This document shows positions 15,801 through 25,437 of a DNA stretch of 64,000 nucleotides, one piece after another. The stretch covers positions 539,501-603,500 of the forward strand of contig NZ_OY762999.1 in assembly GCF_963666665.1 (NCBI RefSeq). Direction: 5' to 3'. Under the pieces are notes generated by a model that had not been told where the DNA came from, searched no databases, and worked only from the letters and a program-made list of their open reading frames with translations. The translations under genes were made by a program, and so were the position numbers. Each line of letters opens with the position of its first letter. Positions within the stretch are counted from its first letter, which is position 1. The stretch is from Maridesulfovibrio sp. (GTDB lineage Bacteria > Desulfobacterota > Desulfovibrionia > Desulfovibrionales > Desulfovibrionaceae).

Positions 15801-17540
15801 TTGTCCATATCAACCCCAGTCATCGCCAGCTTTACTTCCGGGGAGATCTCTCCCCGGTTGGCTGGCCGTGTGGATGTAGCCAAGTATTACAGCGGCTGCA
15901 AAACCCTTGAGAACTTCCATGTTCACCCTCATGGCGGGATCACCCGGCGCAGCGGCTTCCGATTCGTGGTTGAAGCTGTCAGCAACTCTGAAAAATCACG
16001 TCTGATCCCCTTTGAATTCTCGGAAACCCAGACCTATGTCTTGGAATTTTCGCCGTTGAAAATGCGGGTTTTCACTGGTCAGGGTGTGGTCAAGACCAGT
16101 GAAGGTGAGATTTATGAACGGGCAACCCCGTTCACTGCTGAAGACATTGCGCAACTTAACTTCTGCCAGTCTTTGGATACTCTGATCCTGACCTGCCCCG
16201 GTCATCAGCCCCAGAAATTAACCCGCACCGCGCACGACAATTGGACGCTGTCCGGTTTCTCCGCTCCGCAGGGAGCCGGACTACATCCCACCTGTTGCTG
16301 TTTTTACCAGGACCGTTTGTTTCTGGCCACTGCGGATGGGATGATCCACTTCTCTAAAATCAGTGACTATTGGAATTTCACCATGCCCGCAGCGGATGCG
16401 GAAGTGCTGGCCGATGCTCCGGGCCAGAGAAAAATCAGCTCCGGCAAGGGCAACCGCATTGAATTCCTTTTACCCAAAGACGTGATCTACGTTGGAACTC
16501 AGGGCGGAACCTGGACTGTGTTCGGCAAGAACGGAACATTCAGCACTCCTGACGTTGGTACCAAGCAGGCATCAACAGTGGGAGCAGCTTCAGTTGTTCC
16601 TGTGCTGGCTGCCAACTCGGCCCTTTATATTCAAAGAGCTGGACGGAGGCTTATGGAGATGGCCTATAATTTTCAGGTCGACTCATACCCGTCCAACGAT
16701 ATGACCATCTTTGCGGAACACATTACCCGTAATGGAATCAAGGAGCTGGCTTATCTGGAGGCACCAGATTCCATTATTTACGGGCTGCGTAATGACGGGA
16801 CCTTGCTGGCTTGCACTTACTACCGTGAGCAGAACGTGGTTGCCTGGAGCCGCATCATAACCAAGGGCAAGGTTGAATCCATTGCTTCCATTCACAATGA
16901 CGCTGTCGGACGTGACGAGCTTTGGGCTGTTGTTTTGCGGAACATCAACGGAACTGAAAAGCGGTTTGTGGAATTCATTGAGGCCGAGTTTGACAGCGTC
17001 AATGACGACACTGCTGTGGAAGCTTTTTTCCTTGATGCCGGGGTTACTTTTGATCTGGAAGAAAAGACCAAATCACTTTCCGGCCTAGAGCATTTGGCCG
17101 GGGCCGAGGTTGAGATCCTTGTGGACGGCGCGGTGATTCCTAACGAAACAGTTGCCGAAGACGGCAAGCTGGAACTCACTTCCGCAGGACAGAAAATCCA
17201 TGTGGGACTTGGCTATAGCTCCGTTGTTGAACCTATGCCTCTTGAATTCGGCAGCCACCGGGGAACTTCCCAGACTAAGCCTAAATTACTCTTCAAAATT
17301 GCGGCCCGATTTTACAACACTCTGGGCGGAAAAATGGGCATGAATCCAGGCGAGCTGGACGTTATCTATTCCCGCGCTCCCAATATGCCTATGGGGCAGG
17401 CCGTTCCTCTTTTTACCGGAGACAAAGAACTCGTTTCCCCCACCGGTTGGACCCGAGGCAGCGTAATTCATATTCGTCAGGATCAGCCGTTGCCCATGAC
17501 CGTACTTATGGTTGTCCCGACACAAGTTATTAATACTTAG
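15801..17540 (+). CDS. Tail tubular protein B-like nozzle (T7 gp12 type), 579 aa
   Basis: Starts ISTPVIASFTSGEISPRLAGRVDVAKYYSGCKTLENFHVHPHGGITRRSGFRFV, the signature of podovirus tail nozzle proteins (position of GEISPRLAGR and RRSGFRFV conserved). The rest is beta-rich (QTYVLEFSPLKMRVF, PKDVIYVGTQGGTWTV, INGTEKRFVEFIE), as expected for beta-propeller nozzle proteins. The start codon is TTG, 1 base after the previous stop. Length is a little below T7 gp12 (794 aa) but common in other podoviruses. Confidence 0.9.
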   Translation: MSISTPVIASFTSGEISPRLAGRVDVAKYYSGCKTLENFHVHPHGGITRRSGFRFVVEAVSNSEKSRLIPFEFSETQTYVLEFSPLKMRVFTGQGVVKTSEGEIYERATPFTAEDIAQLNFCQSLDTLILTCPGHQPQKLTRTAHDNWTLSGFSAPQGAGLHPTCCCFYQDRLFLATADGMIHFSKISDYWNFTMPAADAEVLADAPGQRKISSGKGNRIEFLLPKDVIYVGTQGGTWTVFGKNGTFSTPDVGTKQASTVGAASVVPVLAANSALYIQRAGRRLMEMAYNFQVDSYPSNDMTIFAEHITRNGIKELAYLEAPDSIIYGLRNDGTLLACTYYREQNVVAWSRIITKGKVESIASIHNDAVGRDELWAVVLRNINGTEKRFVEFIEAEFDSVNDDTAVEAFFLDAGVTFDLEEKTKSLSGLEHLAGAEVEILVDGAVIPNETVAEDGKLELTSAGQKIHVGLGYSSVVEPMPLEFGSHRGTSQTKPKLLFKIAARFYNTLGGKMGMNPGELDVIYSRAPNMPMGQAVPLFTGDKELVSPTGWTRGSVIHIRQDQPLPMTVLMVVPTQVINT

Positions 17541-17547
17541 GAAAACT

Positions 17548-17994
17548 ATGAAGACTTATAAACGTGAATTTAAGGCAACAGATGCCGTTGATATCCAGCT
17601 TCGGGCCATGGACCGCAAAGACCTTGAAGGGGTAAATCTATATGAGTTGGGACTAGGTCTTGAGAAGTCCGCTTATGCCATGACTGTTGTCCGGGAAGAC
17701 GGTGTCATCATCGGCTGTGGCGGGATTATGTATCAGGGATACCGGTGCGCTGAGGCATGGGCACTGACCAGCGACCTTGTACCGGAATATCCCATGCAAT
17801 GTTTGCATTTGACCCGTGTGATAATGCGCAAGGCCCTGAAGGAACTGAAACTGGTACGGCTGGAGGCGCGGGTGCTGACTGAAAACAAAGTCAGCGTCAA
17901 GATGCTGGAGACCATGGGCTTTCTTTGCGAAGGGTTCAGCCGCAAGACCCCGCCCAATTTTAAGGACCGCTATACATTCGCAAAGGTGGTGTAA
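17548..17994 (+). CDS. GNAT-fold phage protein, T7 gp13-like, 148 aa
   Basis: Resembles the gp13/DUF2833 group of podovirus proteins, which have a GNAT acetyltransferase-like fold: YAMTVVREDGVIIGCGGIMYQG, MRKALKELKLVRLEARVLTENKVSVKMLETMGFLCEGF. ATG 17548 follows a TAGGAAA site. The open frame extends to 17512, inside the nozzle gene, without a ribosome site. It lies between tail nozzle and internal virion genes, as gp13 does in T7. Whether it still binds acetyl-CoA is uncertain. Confidence 0.75.
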   Translation: MKTYKREFKATDAVDIQLRAMDRKDLEGVNLYELGLGLEKSAYAMTVVREDGVIIGCGGIMYQGYRCAEAWALTSDLVPEYPMQCLHLTRVIMRKALKELKLVRLEARVLTENKVSVKMLETMGFLCEGFSRKTPPNFKDRYTFAKVV

Positions 17995-17995
17995 T

Positions 17996-18484
17996 ATGGC
18001 AGCAATTATCGGAGTTGTAGGTGCAGCTGTATCTGCCGTGGGTCAAATTTCCGCACAACAATCCAAAAATTCCGGCTTGGAATACAACGCTCAGCTTCAG
18101 GAGCAAAATGCAATCCTCACTCAGGATGCTGCCCTGCGCAATATTGATGCTGAAGAGCGGGAACATAAGAAAGAATTGGAATTGCTGGACGAAAAACAGA
18201 AACGAGAACGGTCGCAGTATATAGCGGAGAACGCCGCTTCAGGTTTTGAAATGGTCGGCACTCCGCTTTCCATTCTGGCTTCAACTGATTGGATGGATGA
18301 ACGGGACAAGAATTCCCTGATCATCAGCCATAACCAGCGCAAGAAAAACATCATCTACGAAGCCGACAACAAAATGGCCGGTTATTATAATTCCGCCGCA
18401 GCCTCCAGAATGCAGAAAAGCAATGCCGGATTCCTCGGCGCTGGCGGCTCGCTGCTGTCCATGGGGAGCCAGATGTATGGATAG
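17996..18484 (+). CDS. Internal virion protein, T7 gp14-like, 162 aa
   Basis: N-terminal hydrophobic Gly/Ala helix (MAAIIGVVGAAVSAVGQ), then a long charged helix (QLQEQNAILTQDAALRNIDAEEREHKKELELL) and a C-terminus with NNKMAGYYNSAAA and GAGGSLLSMGSQMYG. This matches gp14-like ejection proteins, which are released into the host outer membrane during DNA delivery. It starts 1 base after the gp13-like gene and overlaps the next gene by 8 bases. Confidence 0.82.
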   Translation: MAAIIGVVGAAVSAVGQISAQQSKNSGLEYNAQLQEQNAILTQDAALRNIDAEEREHKKELELLDEKQKRERSQYIAENAASGFEMVGTPLSILASTDWMDERDKNSLIISHNQRKKNIIYEADNKMAGYYNSAAASRMQKSNAGFLGAGGSLLSMGSQMYG

Positions 18485-20537
18485 AACTCTTATCGGATAT
18501 AACCTTGGCCGGGTTCAACCGGGTAATGCCGGTTACGGTGTTAACCCCAATGCGTTGGCTGCTGATGGTGAAGCTCTGGCGCGGCTGGGCAATACTATCT
18601 TCAATATCGGTGAAGATCGCAAAGCAGATCAGGCCCGAACCCAGTTGCGGGATTATTTCACAGGCATGGAAGCTGAAGAAATGGAGTTCCAGAATTCATG
18701 GCAGGAACGCACCGACTCCAGCCGCTTCAAAGTTGGCGATGAATCTAAGGCTTATTACCAACGGAAACGTAAAGACATAGAAAAGCAATTTGGCTGGAAC
18801 TCTGACGCTAAAGAAGTTGCTCTGAGCAAGCTGGCCAACATGGAAGCGCGTGGCAATGGTCTGGCCATGAACTTTGTTTCCAAGAGAAGAAACGAAGAAA
18901 AGGCCCTTTCATTCCAGAACTCCGGGGCTGCGCTGCTCAACTTTGCGGCCGCTAATCATGAAGATCCTACTCTGGTTTTCGACAAGCTAGGCCAGTTTAA
19001 TGAAGATATTCAGGCTTCCTATCCTGAAGAAAAAGCGATCCAGCTCATGCGTACTACTCAGGATCAGACTTTGATTTCCATGCTCTCGGCTCAATCCTCG
19101 AAGGACCCACGCAAAGCCAGGCAGACTTTGGAATCTCTAGTAGATGAGGAAGGTAATTCCCTGCTTTCCGCTGCTCAACAGCTGAAGATTGCGGATAAGA
19201 TTGAATCTGATATCCGCATGGTCGAGAGGCAGGAACGGGCCGAGCAGCTTGTCCAGGAAAGAGAGGCAGCCAAGGCTCTGGAAGAACGGGCCATACTCCT
19301 TCAGGAGAAACTGGCTGATGCGAATGCTTATGCTATAGCAACCGGCTCAGAACCGGAGGGCTATGCAGATCTGCTGGCAACCTACGTGAACCTTGGCGGT
19401 AAGTATGCACGACAGGGCCAAAAGCTGGTTACAGAGATGGAGAGTCGCAGGGAAATGGCTTTCTTCCTTCAGGAAGGACAGGTGGATGAATCCGGCAATC
19501 TGGTGCCTATCAGCCAACAGTGGGCGCGGGTTGAAAGCCTGCGTCCTGATGAAATTGAAGGCGCCTCTGAACAGCTTCAGAAGTACAACATTGCCCGTGA
19601 TGCCCTGACCAAGCGGCTTAAGGCTTTTGAAAAAGACCCTGCCGGGAACGTTTGGGATCGCGCTGGACGGAACGTTGAAGCCGCGACAACCGGCTTGGAC
19701 ATTACCGAAGAAGAGCGGCTGCGTATGACTATTGAGAAGTCCTTGCAGATGCAGGAGCAACTTACAGGCCGCCCAGGCGTAGTTCTGCCGGAACAGGTCA
19801 AGCGTAACCTGAAGTCTGAATTCAGCAGCGCGGACACTGAAGGTAAGCTTGATTTCCTGCGTCAGCTTCAGGGTAGCTGGGGCAACTATTCCGGCAGAGT
19901 CATCAACGAAATGGAACTGCCCGAAGGTGTTGACCTTATTCAGGAGCTGTTACCCACAGCCATGGATGAGGACCTGCGCACACTGGTTGCAGCTTCTACA
20001 ACTCGCACAGCTGATATTCCCGGCAGTCTAAAGGGTAAAGATCTCACAAATGCAGTCAGTTCATCTGATTTTCTGGGGTTGATGCAACGGGTTGGAACGC
20101 TTATTCCAGCCAATGAAGCCATGCAGCGCAGGGTTTCCGGCCTGGAAGATGTAACCAAGAACGGGGCTAAGCTGACCGGATCATCAACCGGCGCAACCAT
20201 TCTGGATAAGTACTACCAAACACTGAACGAAGATCAAATAGCCGTGTACTTTCCCAAGAATATGGTCAGTGATGCTGTGGAAGATCAGCTTCATGATCGG
20301 CTGAACAACCTTGACCAGGAGCTGGCTTTCAAATCTGTCACTCTCGGCAAGGCAGGAGCTGCGGAATACATTGAGCACATAGAGAATAACGGGGTCTGGA
20401 TTACCATGGATGGCCGTTTTGTTCTGCTTGATCCGGCCAGTCAGAAGTTGGTTACAGATGCTGAAGGCAATGCTTTAAGCCTTGAGTTCTCACAGGTTAA
20501 GCCCTCATCTCTGCTGGAGGATATTGATCTATGGTAG
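18477..20537 (+). CDS. Large helical internal virion protein, T7 gp15 position, 686 aa
   Basis: An almost wholly helical protein with coiled-coil stretches (around residues 240-300, VERQERAEQLVQEREAAKALEERA-type). No enzyme motif is seen. It sits where T7-like phages carry gp15, an ejected core protein that helps DNA translocation. ATG 18477 starts inside the gp14-like gene; the longer frame from 18423 lacks a ribosome site. The C-terminal 60 residues contain ITMDGRFVLLDPASQKLVTDAEG, a small beta element. Assignment rests on order, size and composition. Confidence 0.75.
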   Translation: MDRTLIGYNLGRVQPGNAGYGVNPNALAADGEALARLGNTIFNIGEDRKADQARTQLRDYFTGMEAEEMEFQNSWQERTDSSRFKVGDESKAYYQRKRKDIEKQFGWNSDAKEVALSKLANMEARGNGLAMNFVSKRRNEEKALSFQNSGAALLNFAAANHEDPTLVFDKLGQFNEDIQASYPEEKAIQLMRTTQDQTLISMLSAQSSKDPRKARQTLESLVDEEGNSLLSAAQQLKIADKIESDIRMVERQERAEQLVQEREAAKALEERAILLQEKLADANAYAIATGSEPEGYADLLATYVNLGGKYARQGQKLVTEMESRREMAFFLQEGQVDESGNLVPISQQWARVESLRPDEIEGASEQLQKYNIARDALTKRLKAFEKDPAGNVWDRAGRNVEAATTGLDITEEERLRMTIEKSLQMQEQLTGRPGVVLPEQVKRNLKSEFSSADTEGKLDFLRQLQGSWGNYSGRVINEMELPEGVDLIQELLPTAMDEDLRTLVAASTTRTADIPGSLKGKDLTNAVSSSDFLGLMQRVGTLIPANEAMQRRVSGLEDVTKNGAKLTGSSTGATILDKYYQTLNEDQIAVYFPKNMVSDAVEDQLHDRLNNLDQELAFKSVTLGKAGAAEYIEHIENNGVWITMDGRFVLLDPASQKLVTDAEGNALSLEFSQVKPSSLLEDIDLW

Positions 20538-22321
20538 ATATTCCTCTTTCTACTCCGCAGGATGAACGCAACCGGGTAATGGAAAACCGCCCGGAGCTGG
20601 GCCGTTATCTCGGTGCTTCCATGACTGAAGCATTTGAAGACACCACCCTTGCTGTGGCCATGGACGAAACCCGCATAGCCAACGCCGAGCGTGACGCATA
20701 CGGGGCCAGCTCCAGTTCCTTCTGGGGGCCGAACCCTTATGATCCGGTAACCCAGCACAGTGAATGGATGCAGCACCGCAGTACCCAGAAGCAGCTCCCG
20801 TATATGTCGGAAGCAGACTGGCAGAAATCCGAGCATTACCGGGAAGGCATCAAATGGGAAGAAACCATGACTCCGGTCCGGGCCGGAATCTATGCCGAGG
20901 AATACGACAAGCGCAAGGAGCGTACTTCCATCATGGAACGAGGGGGCGGCGGTGCGCGGTCCGTCCTCGGCTTCGGCGCCGGGATTGTTGGTTCATTGCC
21001 TGACCCGGTGAACTTTATTCCCTTTGGCGGAGCTGTGCGCGGAGGTTCTACCATGGCCCGTGTGGGTGCGGCAGTGTTTGAAGGCGCGGCCAGTACCGCG
21101 CTGGCCGATGCCGTGGTCATGCCCAACCGGGCCAAGATGGGCAAGGACGTAGGGCTGGCCGACTATATGTCTGATGTGTTCTTCGGTGCTGCCGTTGGTG
21201 GGCTGTTCGGCTTCGGCGGTGCCAAGCTGCACGACATGCGAGTGGCCAAGCTGCGCCGTCAGTCCGATGCGCTGACCCGGCAGAAGGTTGCCGAGGCTGC
21301 TGATAAAGCCATTGATGACCTAATTAATGACCGCCCTGTGGATGTCTCAAACATCCTGAAGGAAGTGGAAGAGCTGGGCCGCGGCTATGACCGTGTACTC
21401 GCAGATCCCGTTGGTGATCCGGGTGAGGTGCTGGCCACTTTAGAGCCTGAAGACTTGGAAAAAATTCTGGTTGAGCGTGGGCCGTCAATGTTCAACGAGG
21501 ACGGCAACCTTGTGGTTAAGCACAAGAAATTTGCCCGTGAATATAAGTCCCGTGGCTGGGGCCTGGTCAAAATCATCTGGAGGCATGGGGAGGAAAGCGG
21601 GAAGCAAGCCGACCTGAAGGTTAGAAAGGAAGACATACTTAGTCTTCCGCATGTGGTGCGCGAGTATGACCCGGCAGTGCAGCACAAAAACAATATAACT
21701 TGGACTGTTGCCCGTGAAGACGGGGCGCATGTCGTTTATGTAGCCAAGAAACGGAAAGGCAATCCTGATCAGACTTTAGTTTCTACCTTCGTAGACAAGA
21801 CAGGTTCCTATTCCCTTTCAAAAAGAAAAACTTCCCGCGTCTCCCAGTCGATGGCTACCGAAGGCAGTCTTTCACCTGCTGGGGATACACCTGCCAAGAC
21901 TTCGCATTCATCTAAGCAGGGGCGAGAAGTTTCTGAAGGTCAGAGTCTCCCGAAGGGGGATGACCTTAACGGGGATACAAATGCCGGGATACCTGATCGT
22001 CCGACACAGCCTGACCTTAATAAAGAAATAACTACCGACACACATAAAGTCAATCTGAAAACAGAAACCATTGAACCCATCAAGCCGCTGGAAGTCCCGG
22101 ACTACAAAGCTGATGCCTTTGAAACCATGGGTATTGATGCCAAGAGCGGCAAGTCCCAGGAAGAAATTGAACTGGATAGACTTATAGCTGAAGGCAGGGT
22201 CAGTGAAGAAGATCTGCTTGAACTGGACTCTGCCAAGGATCTCGAAGCCAAAGTGGCCGACATGGAAGAAGCCGGACTTGGCGTAGTTGAATGTGTATTG
22301 GGGGTGCCGGATGCCGAGTAA
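20531..22321 (+). CDS. Ejection-type protein with PBECR-like nuclease domain, 596 aa
   Basis: Three parts are visible. Residues 1-130 are polar and helical. Residues 140-235 contain Gly-rich hydrophobic stretches (RSVLGFGAGIVGSLPDPVNFIPFGG, DVFFGAAVGGLFGFGGA) typical of membrane-penetrating ejection proteins. Residues about 325-435 (SRGWGLVKIIWRHGEES, EDILSLPHVVREYDP, TWTVAREDGAHVVYVAKK, TLVSTFVDKTG, SLSKRK) resemble the phage-associated Barnase/EndoU/ColicinE5-RelE-like (PBECR) nuclease domains of polyvalent phage proteins. A low-complexity Ser/Thr/Pro linker and an acidic tail follow. It overlaps the neighbouring genes on both sides, within the virion gene block. The nuclease assignment is from pattern memory and is the least certain part. 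Confidence 0.7.
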   Translation: MVDIPLSTPQDERNRVMENRPELGRYLGASMTEAFEDTTLAVAMDETRIANAERDAYGASSSSFWGPNPYDPVTQHSEWMQHRSTQKQLPYMSEADWQKSEHYREGIKWEETMTPVRAGIYAEEYDKRKERTSIMERGGGGARSVLGFGAGIVGSLPDPVNFIPFGGAVRGGSTMARVGAAVFEGAASTALADAVVMPNRAKMGKDVGLADYMSDVFFGAAVGGLFGFGGAKLHDMRVAKLRRQSDALTRQKVAEAADKAIDDLINDRPVDVSNILKEVEELGRGYDRVLADPVGDPGEVLATLEPEDLEKILVERGPSMFNEDGNLVVKHKKFAREYKSRGWGLVKIIWRHGEESGKQADLKVRKEDILSLPHVVREYDPAVQHKNNITWTVAREDGAHVVYVAKKRKGNPDQTLVSTFVDKTGSYSLSKRKTSRVSQSMATEGSLSPAGDTPAKTSHSSKQGREVSEGQSLPKGDDLNGDTNAGIPDRPTQPDLNKEITTDTHKVNLKTETIEPIKPLEVPDYKADAFETMGIDAKSGKSQEEIELDRLIAEGRVSEEDLLELDSAKDLEAKVADMEEAGLGVVECVLGVPDAE

Positions 22322-24953
22322 AGCGGATTGTGTACAGGCTGTAATTGATGGCGGGCTGGAACGGACAGATGCCGTGGCCGTGGTTGAAAAGATGCTCAAG
22401 AAAAAAAGGGAGCTGAAAGCGGAAGGCGGACTGAACCGGGCCACTGACGAGCTGGTTGACCTGCTTGCCAAGGAGTCTGAGGAAGCAGCCATTGCGGCAG
22501 CGCTTAACCGTAAGCAGGTTGCCCTGACCATCCTGAAGCGCAAGAACGTGGATAGTTTTATCTCTCAGGTTGAAGGCGAAGGCTTTCATTTCCTTGATGC
22601 CATGGAAGCCATGATGGTCGGCAGCTCCAAGAAATTCAGCGGTGCAAGGAATAGCGTAAGCCGCAAGATGCGGGGCATTCAACGCCGTTGGCAGGGTGGA
22701 ATTCTTTCCGAGCTGGAAGCATTGGACGGTCCGGTGCAAAAGCTTCTGCTGAAGGATAAGGATTTCCAGAACGATGTGGCCAAGGCCATGATGGAACCGG
22801 AGAACTTCAAGGGCAAGCTGGCCGGACAGGTGGCGGAAGTGCTGGGCAAGTATTGCGAAGATGCACGGCTGCGCATGAACCGCGCCGGGGCCAACATCGG
22901 CAAGCTTGAAGGCTGGATTCCGCAGTCCCATGATCAGTCCAAGCTGCTTTCCAAGACCCTTGGGGGCCGCGCGGGTTGGGTTGATTTTGTCATGGAACAC
23001 TTGGATGCAGAAAGATCATTTCCTGATATGGAAGAAGACGATGTCCGCACAGCCCTTGAATCTGTATTCGATACCATCTCCAGCGGCAAAGATCTTAAGA
23101 CCAACGCGAAAGCCAAGGGTGAACACGTTGGCCCTGCAAACTTGGCCCGCTCCATGACCAAACACCGTGTGCTGCACTTCAAAAGTGCTGACGATTTCCT
23201 GCAATACCATGAGATTTATGGGCGCGGTAACGTGCTGGATAACGTGCTTGGCCATCTGGATATGTCTTCCCGCAAGCTGGCCCTGATGGATACCTTCGGC
23301 CCTAACCCGGAAGTGATGCTGGAATCCCTCATCGAGGCCGAGAAGCTGCGGGTGCGCAATGATGTTGATGCCGCGCGGAGCTATGTGAATTTCGAGAAGC
23401 TGCGCAACATGCGCCAGGAAATGACCGAGCCGCAGATCAAGGCCCATGCCGAGCAGCGTCTGAATAACGCTTGGAGTCAGGGCCGGGTTGTTTCCGGCAA
23501 GCTGGCCCACTGGTACGCCGAGTTAAACGGGGAAACCTTCGGAGCTGTGAGGCCCACGGCTGCGAAGATCGCATCCGTTACCCGTGCAGTAATGAGCATG
23601 GGCAAGTTGGGCGGCGCAACCCTTTCCGCTGTGGCCGATGTTTTCGTCAAGGCCATCAATGCCCGGCACCACGGAAACAGCCTGCTGAATTCATGGAAAA
23701 CCGCTTTTGATATGCGTTTTGAGGGACTGAGTTCTGAAGAGCAGCGCAAGATCTACCGTTCACTAGGAACCATGATTGACGGCACTCTCGGAGACTTGGC
23801 AGCTAGGTTTGAGGCTCAGGACTCGCACCTCGGCAGCACCAGCTCACATCTGAACCGCTTCTTTAAATGGTCAGGCTTGACCGCATGGACCGAGGCCAAC
23901 AAGTCCGGTTACGTGCATATGCTTTCCACGGAGTTGGGCCACGTTAGCGGTCTGGTCTGGGAAGATCTGCCCGAAGCCACCCGGCGCATACTGGATTGGC
24001 AGGGCATCAGCATGGAAAAGTGGGAAGTGCTGCGCTATGCCGCATCCAAGGAAGTTGACGGCAATACCCACCTTCTGCCCGAAAAGGTCTGGGCTCTGGA
24101 CGATGCGGACATTGATCCGCTTATTGAACATAGGCTTGAGAACTTCCGTGGTGATGACGAGCAGCGCGAAGCGTTTCAGCAACGTCTGCGCACCGACATG
24201 CGCCGGGAGCTGGAGACCGATCTTATGGGCTACTACGCTGATGAAACCATGTACGCCATCATTGAACCTGATGAGAAAACACGGGCCGCCATGGTGCGCG
24301 GGACCCGGCCCGGATCAGGCTGGGGCGAGGCTGCGCGGTTCGTCACCCAGTTCAAGAGTTTTCCCATTGCCTACATTCAACGCACCATGTCCGGTAAACG
24401 CTGGAAACGTGCCGACGTAGACGGGCTGGATCTCATGGGAGTCAGTCACTACGTGGCCACATCATTTATAATGGGCTATCTGGCCATGACCGCCAAGGAC
24501 CTTTCCAAGGGACGCACTCCCCGTGAGCTGGTGGATAAGGACGGCAAGATCAACATGGGAACCGCAAGCGCGGCCCTGCTTCAGTCCGGCGGGGCCGGAA
24601 TCTACGGTGATTTCCTGCTGGGCAAGGTCAACCGCTTTGGCGGCGGGTTTCTCGGCACTATCGCAGGTCCCGCAGTATCCACGGCGAGCAGTATCGGCGT
24701 ATCCATTAACCAGCTCTACACAGGCGAACCGACCAAAGGCCGGGACGGCCTGATCCGGGAAGCCCTGAACAACACCCCGTATCTTAACCTTTGGTACACA
24801 AGGGCGGCCTTTGACTACATGGTCGGCTACCATATCCGGGAAATGATCTCCCCCGGCACCATCAAGCGCACCCAGCGCAGACTCAAGAAGGAATATGGGC
24901 AGGAAATGTTGCTGCCTGTTGAGAATATCAAGCGGGGTGGGGGTTGGAGGTAG
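22311..24953 (+). CDS. Largest internal virion / DNA-ejection protein, 880 aa
   Basis: A long, mostly helical protein placed where T7 encodes gp16. The N-terminus (ADCVQAVIDGGLERTDAVAVVEKMLKKKRELKAEG) resembles ejection proteins of BPP-1-like podoviruses. The C-terminal part has hydrophobic segments (GVSHYVATSFIMGYLAMTAKDL; GAGIYGDFLLGKVNRFGGGFLG) and ARFVTQFKSFPIAYIQRTM, a motif common in such large proteins. No lytic transglycosylase motif is visible, unlike T7 gp16. I chose the ATG at 22311, which overlaps the previous gene by 11 bases; the frame is open from 22287. It ends 3 bases before the last phage gene. Confidence 0.78.
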   Translation: MPSKADCVQAVIDGGLERTDAVAVVEKMLKKKRELKAEGGLNRATDELVDLLAKESEEAAIAAALNRKQVALTILKRKNVDSFISQVEGEGFHFLDAMEAMMVGSSKKFSGARNSVSRKMRGIQRRWQGGILSELEALDGPVQKLLLKDKDFQNDVAKAMMEPENFKGKLAGQVAEVLGKYCEDARLRMNRAGANIGKLEGWIPQSHDQSKLLSKTLGGRAGWVDFVMEHLDAERSFPDMEEDDVRTALESVFDTISSGKDLKTNAKAKGEHVGPANLARSMTKHRVLHFKSADDFLQYHEIYGRGNVLDNVLGHLDMSSRKLALMDTFGPNPEVMLESLIEAEKLRVRNDVDAARSYVNFEKLRNMRQEMTEPQIKAHAEQRLNNAWSQGRVVSGKLAHWYAELNGETFGAVRPTAAKIASVTRAVMSMGKLGGATLSAVADVFVKAINARHHGNSLLNSWKTAFDMRFEGLSSEEQRKIYRSLGTMIDGTLGDLAARFEAQDSHLGSTSSHLNRFFKWSGLTAWTEANKSGYVHMLSTELGHVSGLVWEDLPEATRRILDWQGISMEKWEVLRYAASKEVDGNTHLLPEKVWALDDADIDPLIEHRLENFRGDDEQREAFQQRLRTDMRRELETDLMGYYADETMYAIIEPDEKTRAAMVRGTRPGSGWGEAARFVTQFKSFPIAYIQRTMSGKRWKRADVDGLDLMGVSHYVATSFIMGYLAMTAKDLSKGRTPRELVDKDGKINMGTASAALLQSGGAGIYGDFLLGKVNRFGGGFLGTIAGPAVSTASSIGVSINQLYTGEPTKGRDGLIREALNNTPYLNLWYTRAAFDYMVGYHIREMISPGTIKRTQRRLKKEYGQEMLLPVENIKRGGGWR

Positions 24954-24956
24954 GCC

Positions 24957-25253
24957 GTGAGAGTAGGTTTTGAAAATGCTTTGCTGGATGCTCTTAATTC
25001 CGTCAAACATGGGCGCAAAACCCCTGAAGAATCTGTTTACCAGCTCTATGAGGCTTATCCGAATCTGGCCGATATACCGCACGAAACAAGACAGGCCAGA
25101 CGGGATAGGAAGATGGCCATGGTTGTGAAGTTTAAAAAACAGGGACTTGAAAACGCTACAATCGCTAAGAGATTGGGAATTACTACAAGCTATGTGCGTA
25201 GGCTGTATAAACGGGCCATGGAACTGGAAGCGCGAGGTGACTATATATTATGA
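24957..25253 (+). CDS. Small HTH protein at the right end of the prophage, 98 aa
   Basis: GTG start, 3 bases after the ejection gene. The C-terminal half is a simple helix-turn-helix (MVVKFKKQGLENATIAKRLGITTSYVRRLYKRAME). The N-terminal half (NALLDALNSVKHGRKTPEESVYQLYEAYPNL) is helical. No tail fibre gene separates it from the end of the phage. It could regulate transcription or bind near the right transposon end. Neither role is shown by sequence alone. Confidence 0.7.
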   Translation: MRVGFENALLDALNSVKHGRKTPEESVYQLYEAYPNLADIPHETRQARRDRKMAMVVKFKKQGLENATIAKRLGITTSYVRRLYKRAMELEARGDYIL

Positions 25254-25382
25254 AGGGAATGGGAAAATCAGAAAACGCTGTATCAGCATTTAAAAAATAA
25301 AATTCGACCTAAACCTTGGGATGAAATCAAGGAGCCTTAAACGGCAAATTTGATCTTTGAAAATGAAATATGTGATAAAAGA

Positions 25383-25420
25383 CCAGCGGCCCGAATAAAT
25401 CGGACCGCTGGATATTTTCT
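25383..25420 (+). terminator. Terminator after the last phage gene
   Basis: A 12-bp stem with one mismatch (CCAGCGGCCCGA / TCGGACCGCTGG) and a 5-base loop is followed by ATATTTTCTT. It probably ends the late phage transcript. Confidence 0.8.
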
Positions 25421-25437
25421 TCTAGAAATGAAAAGGT

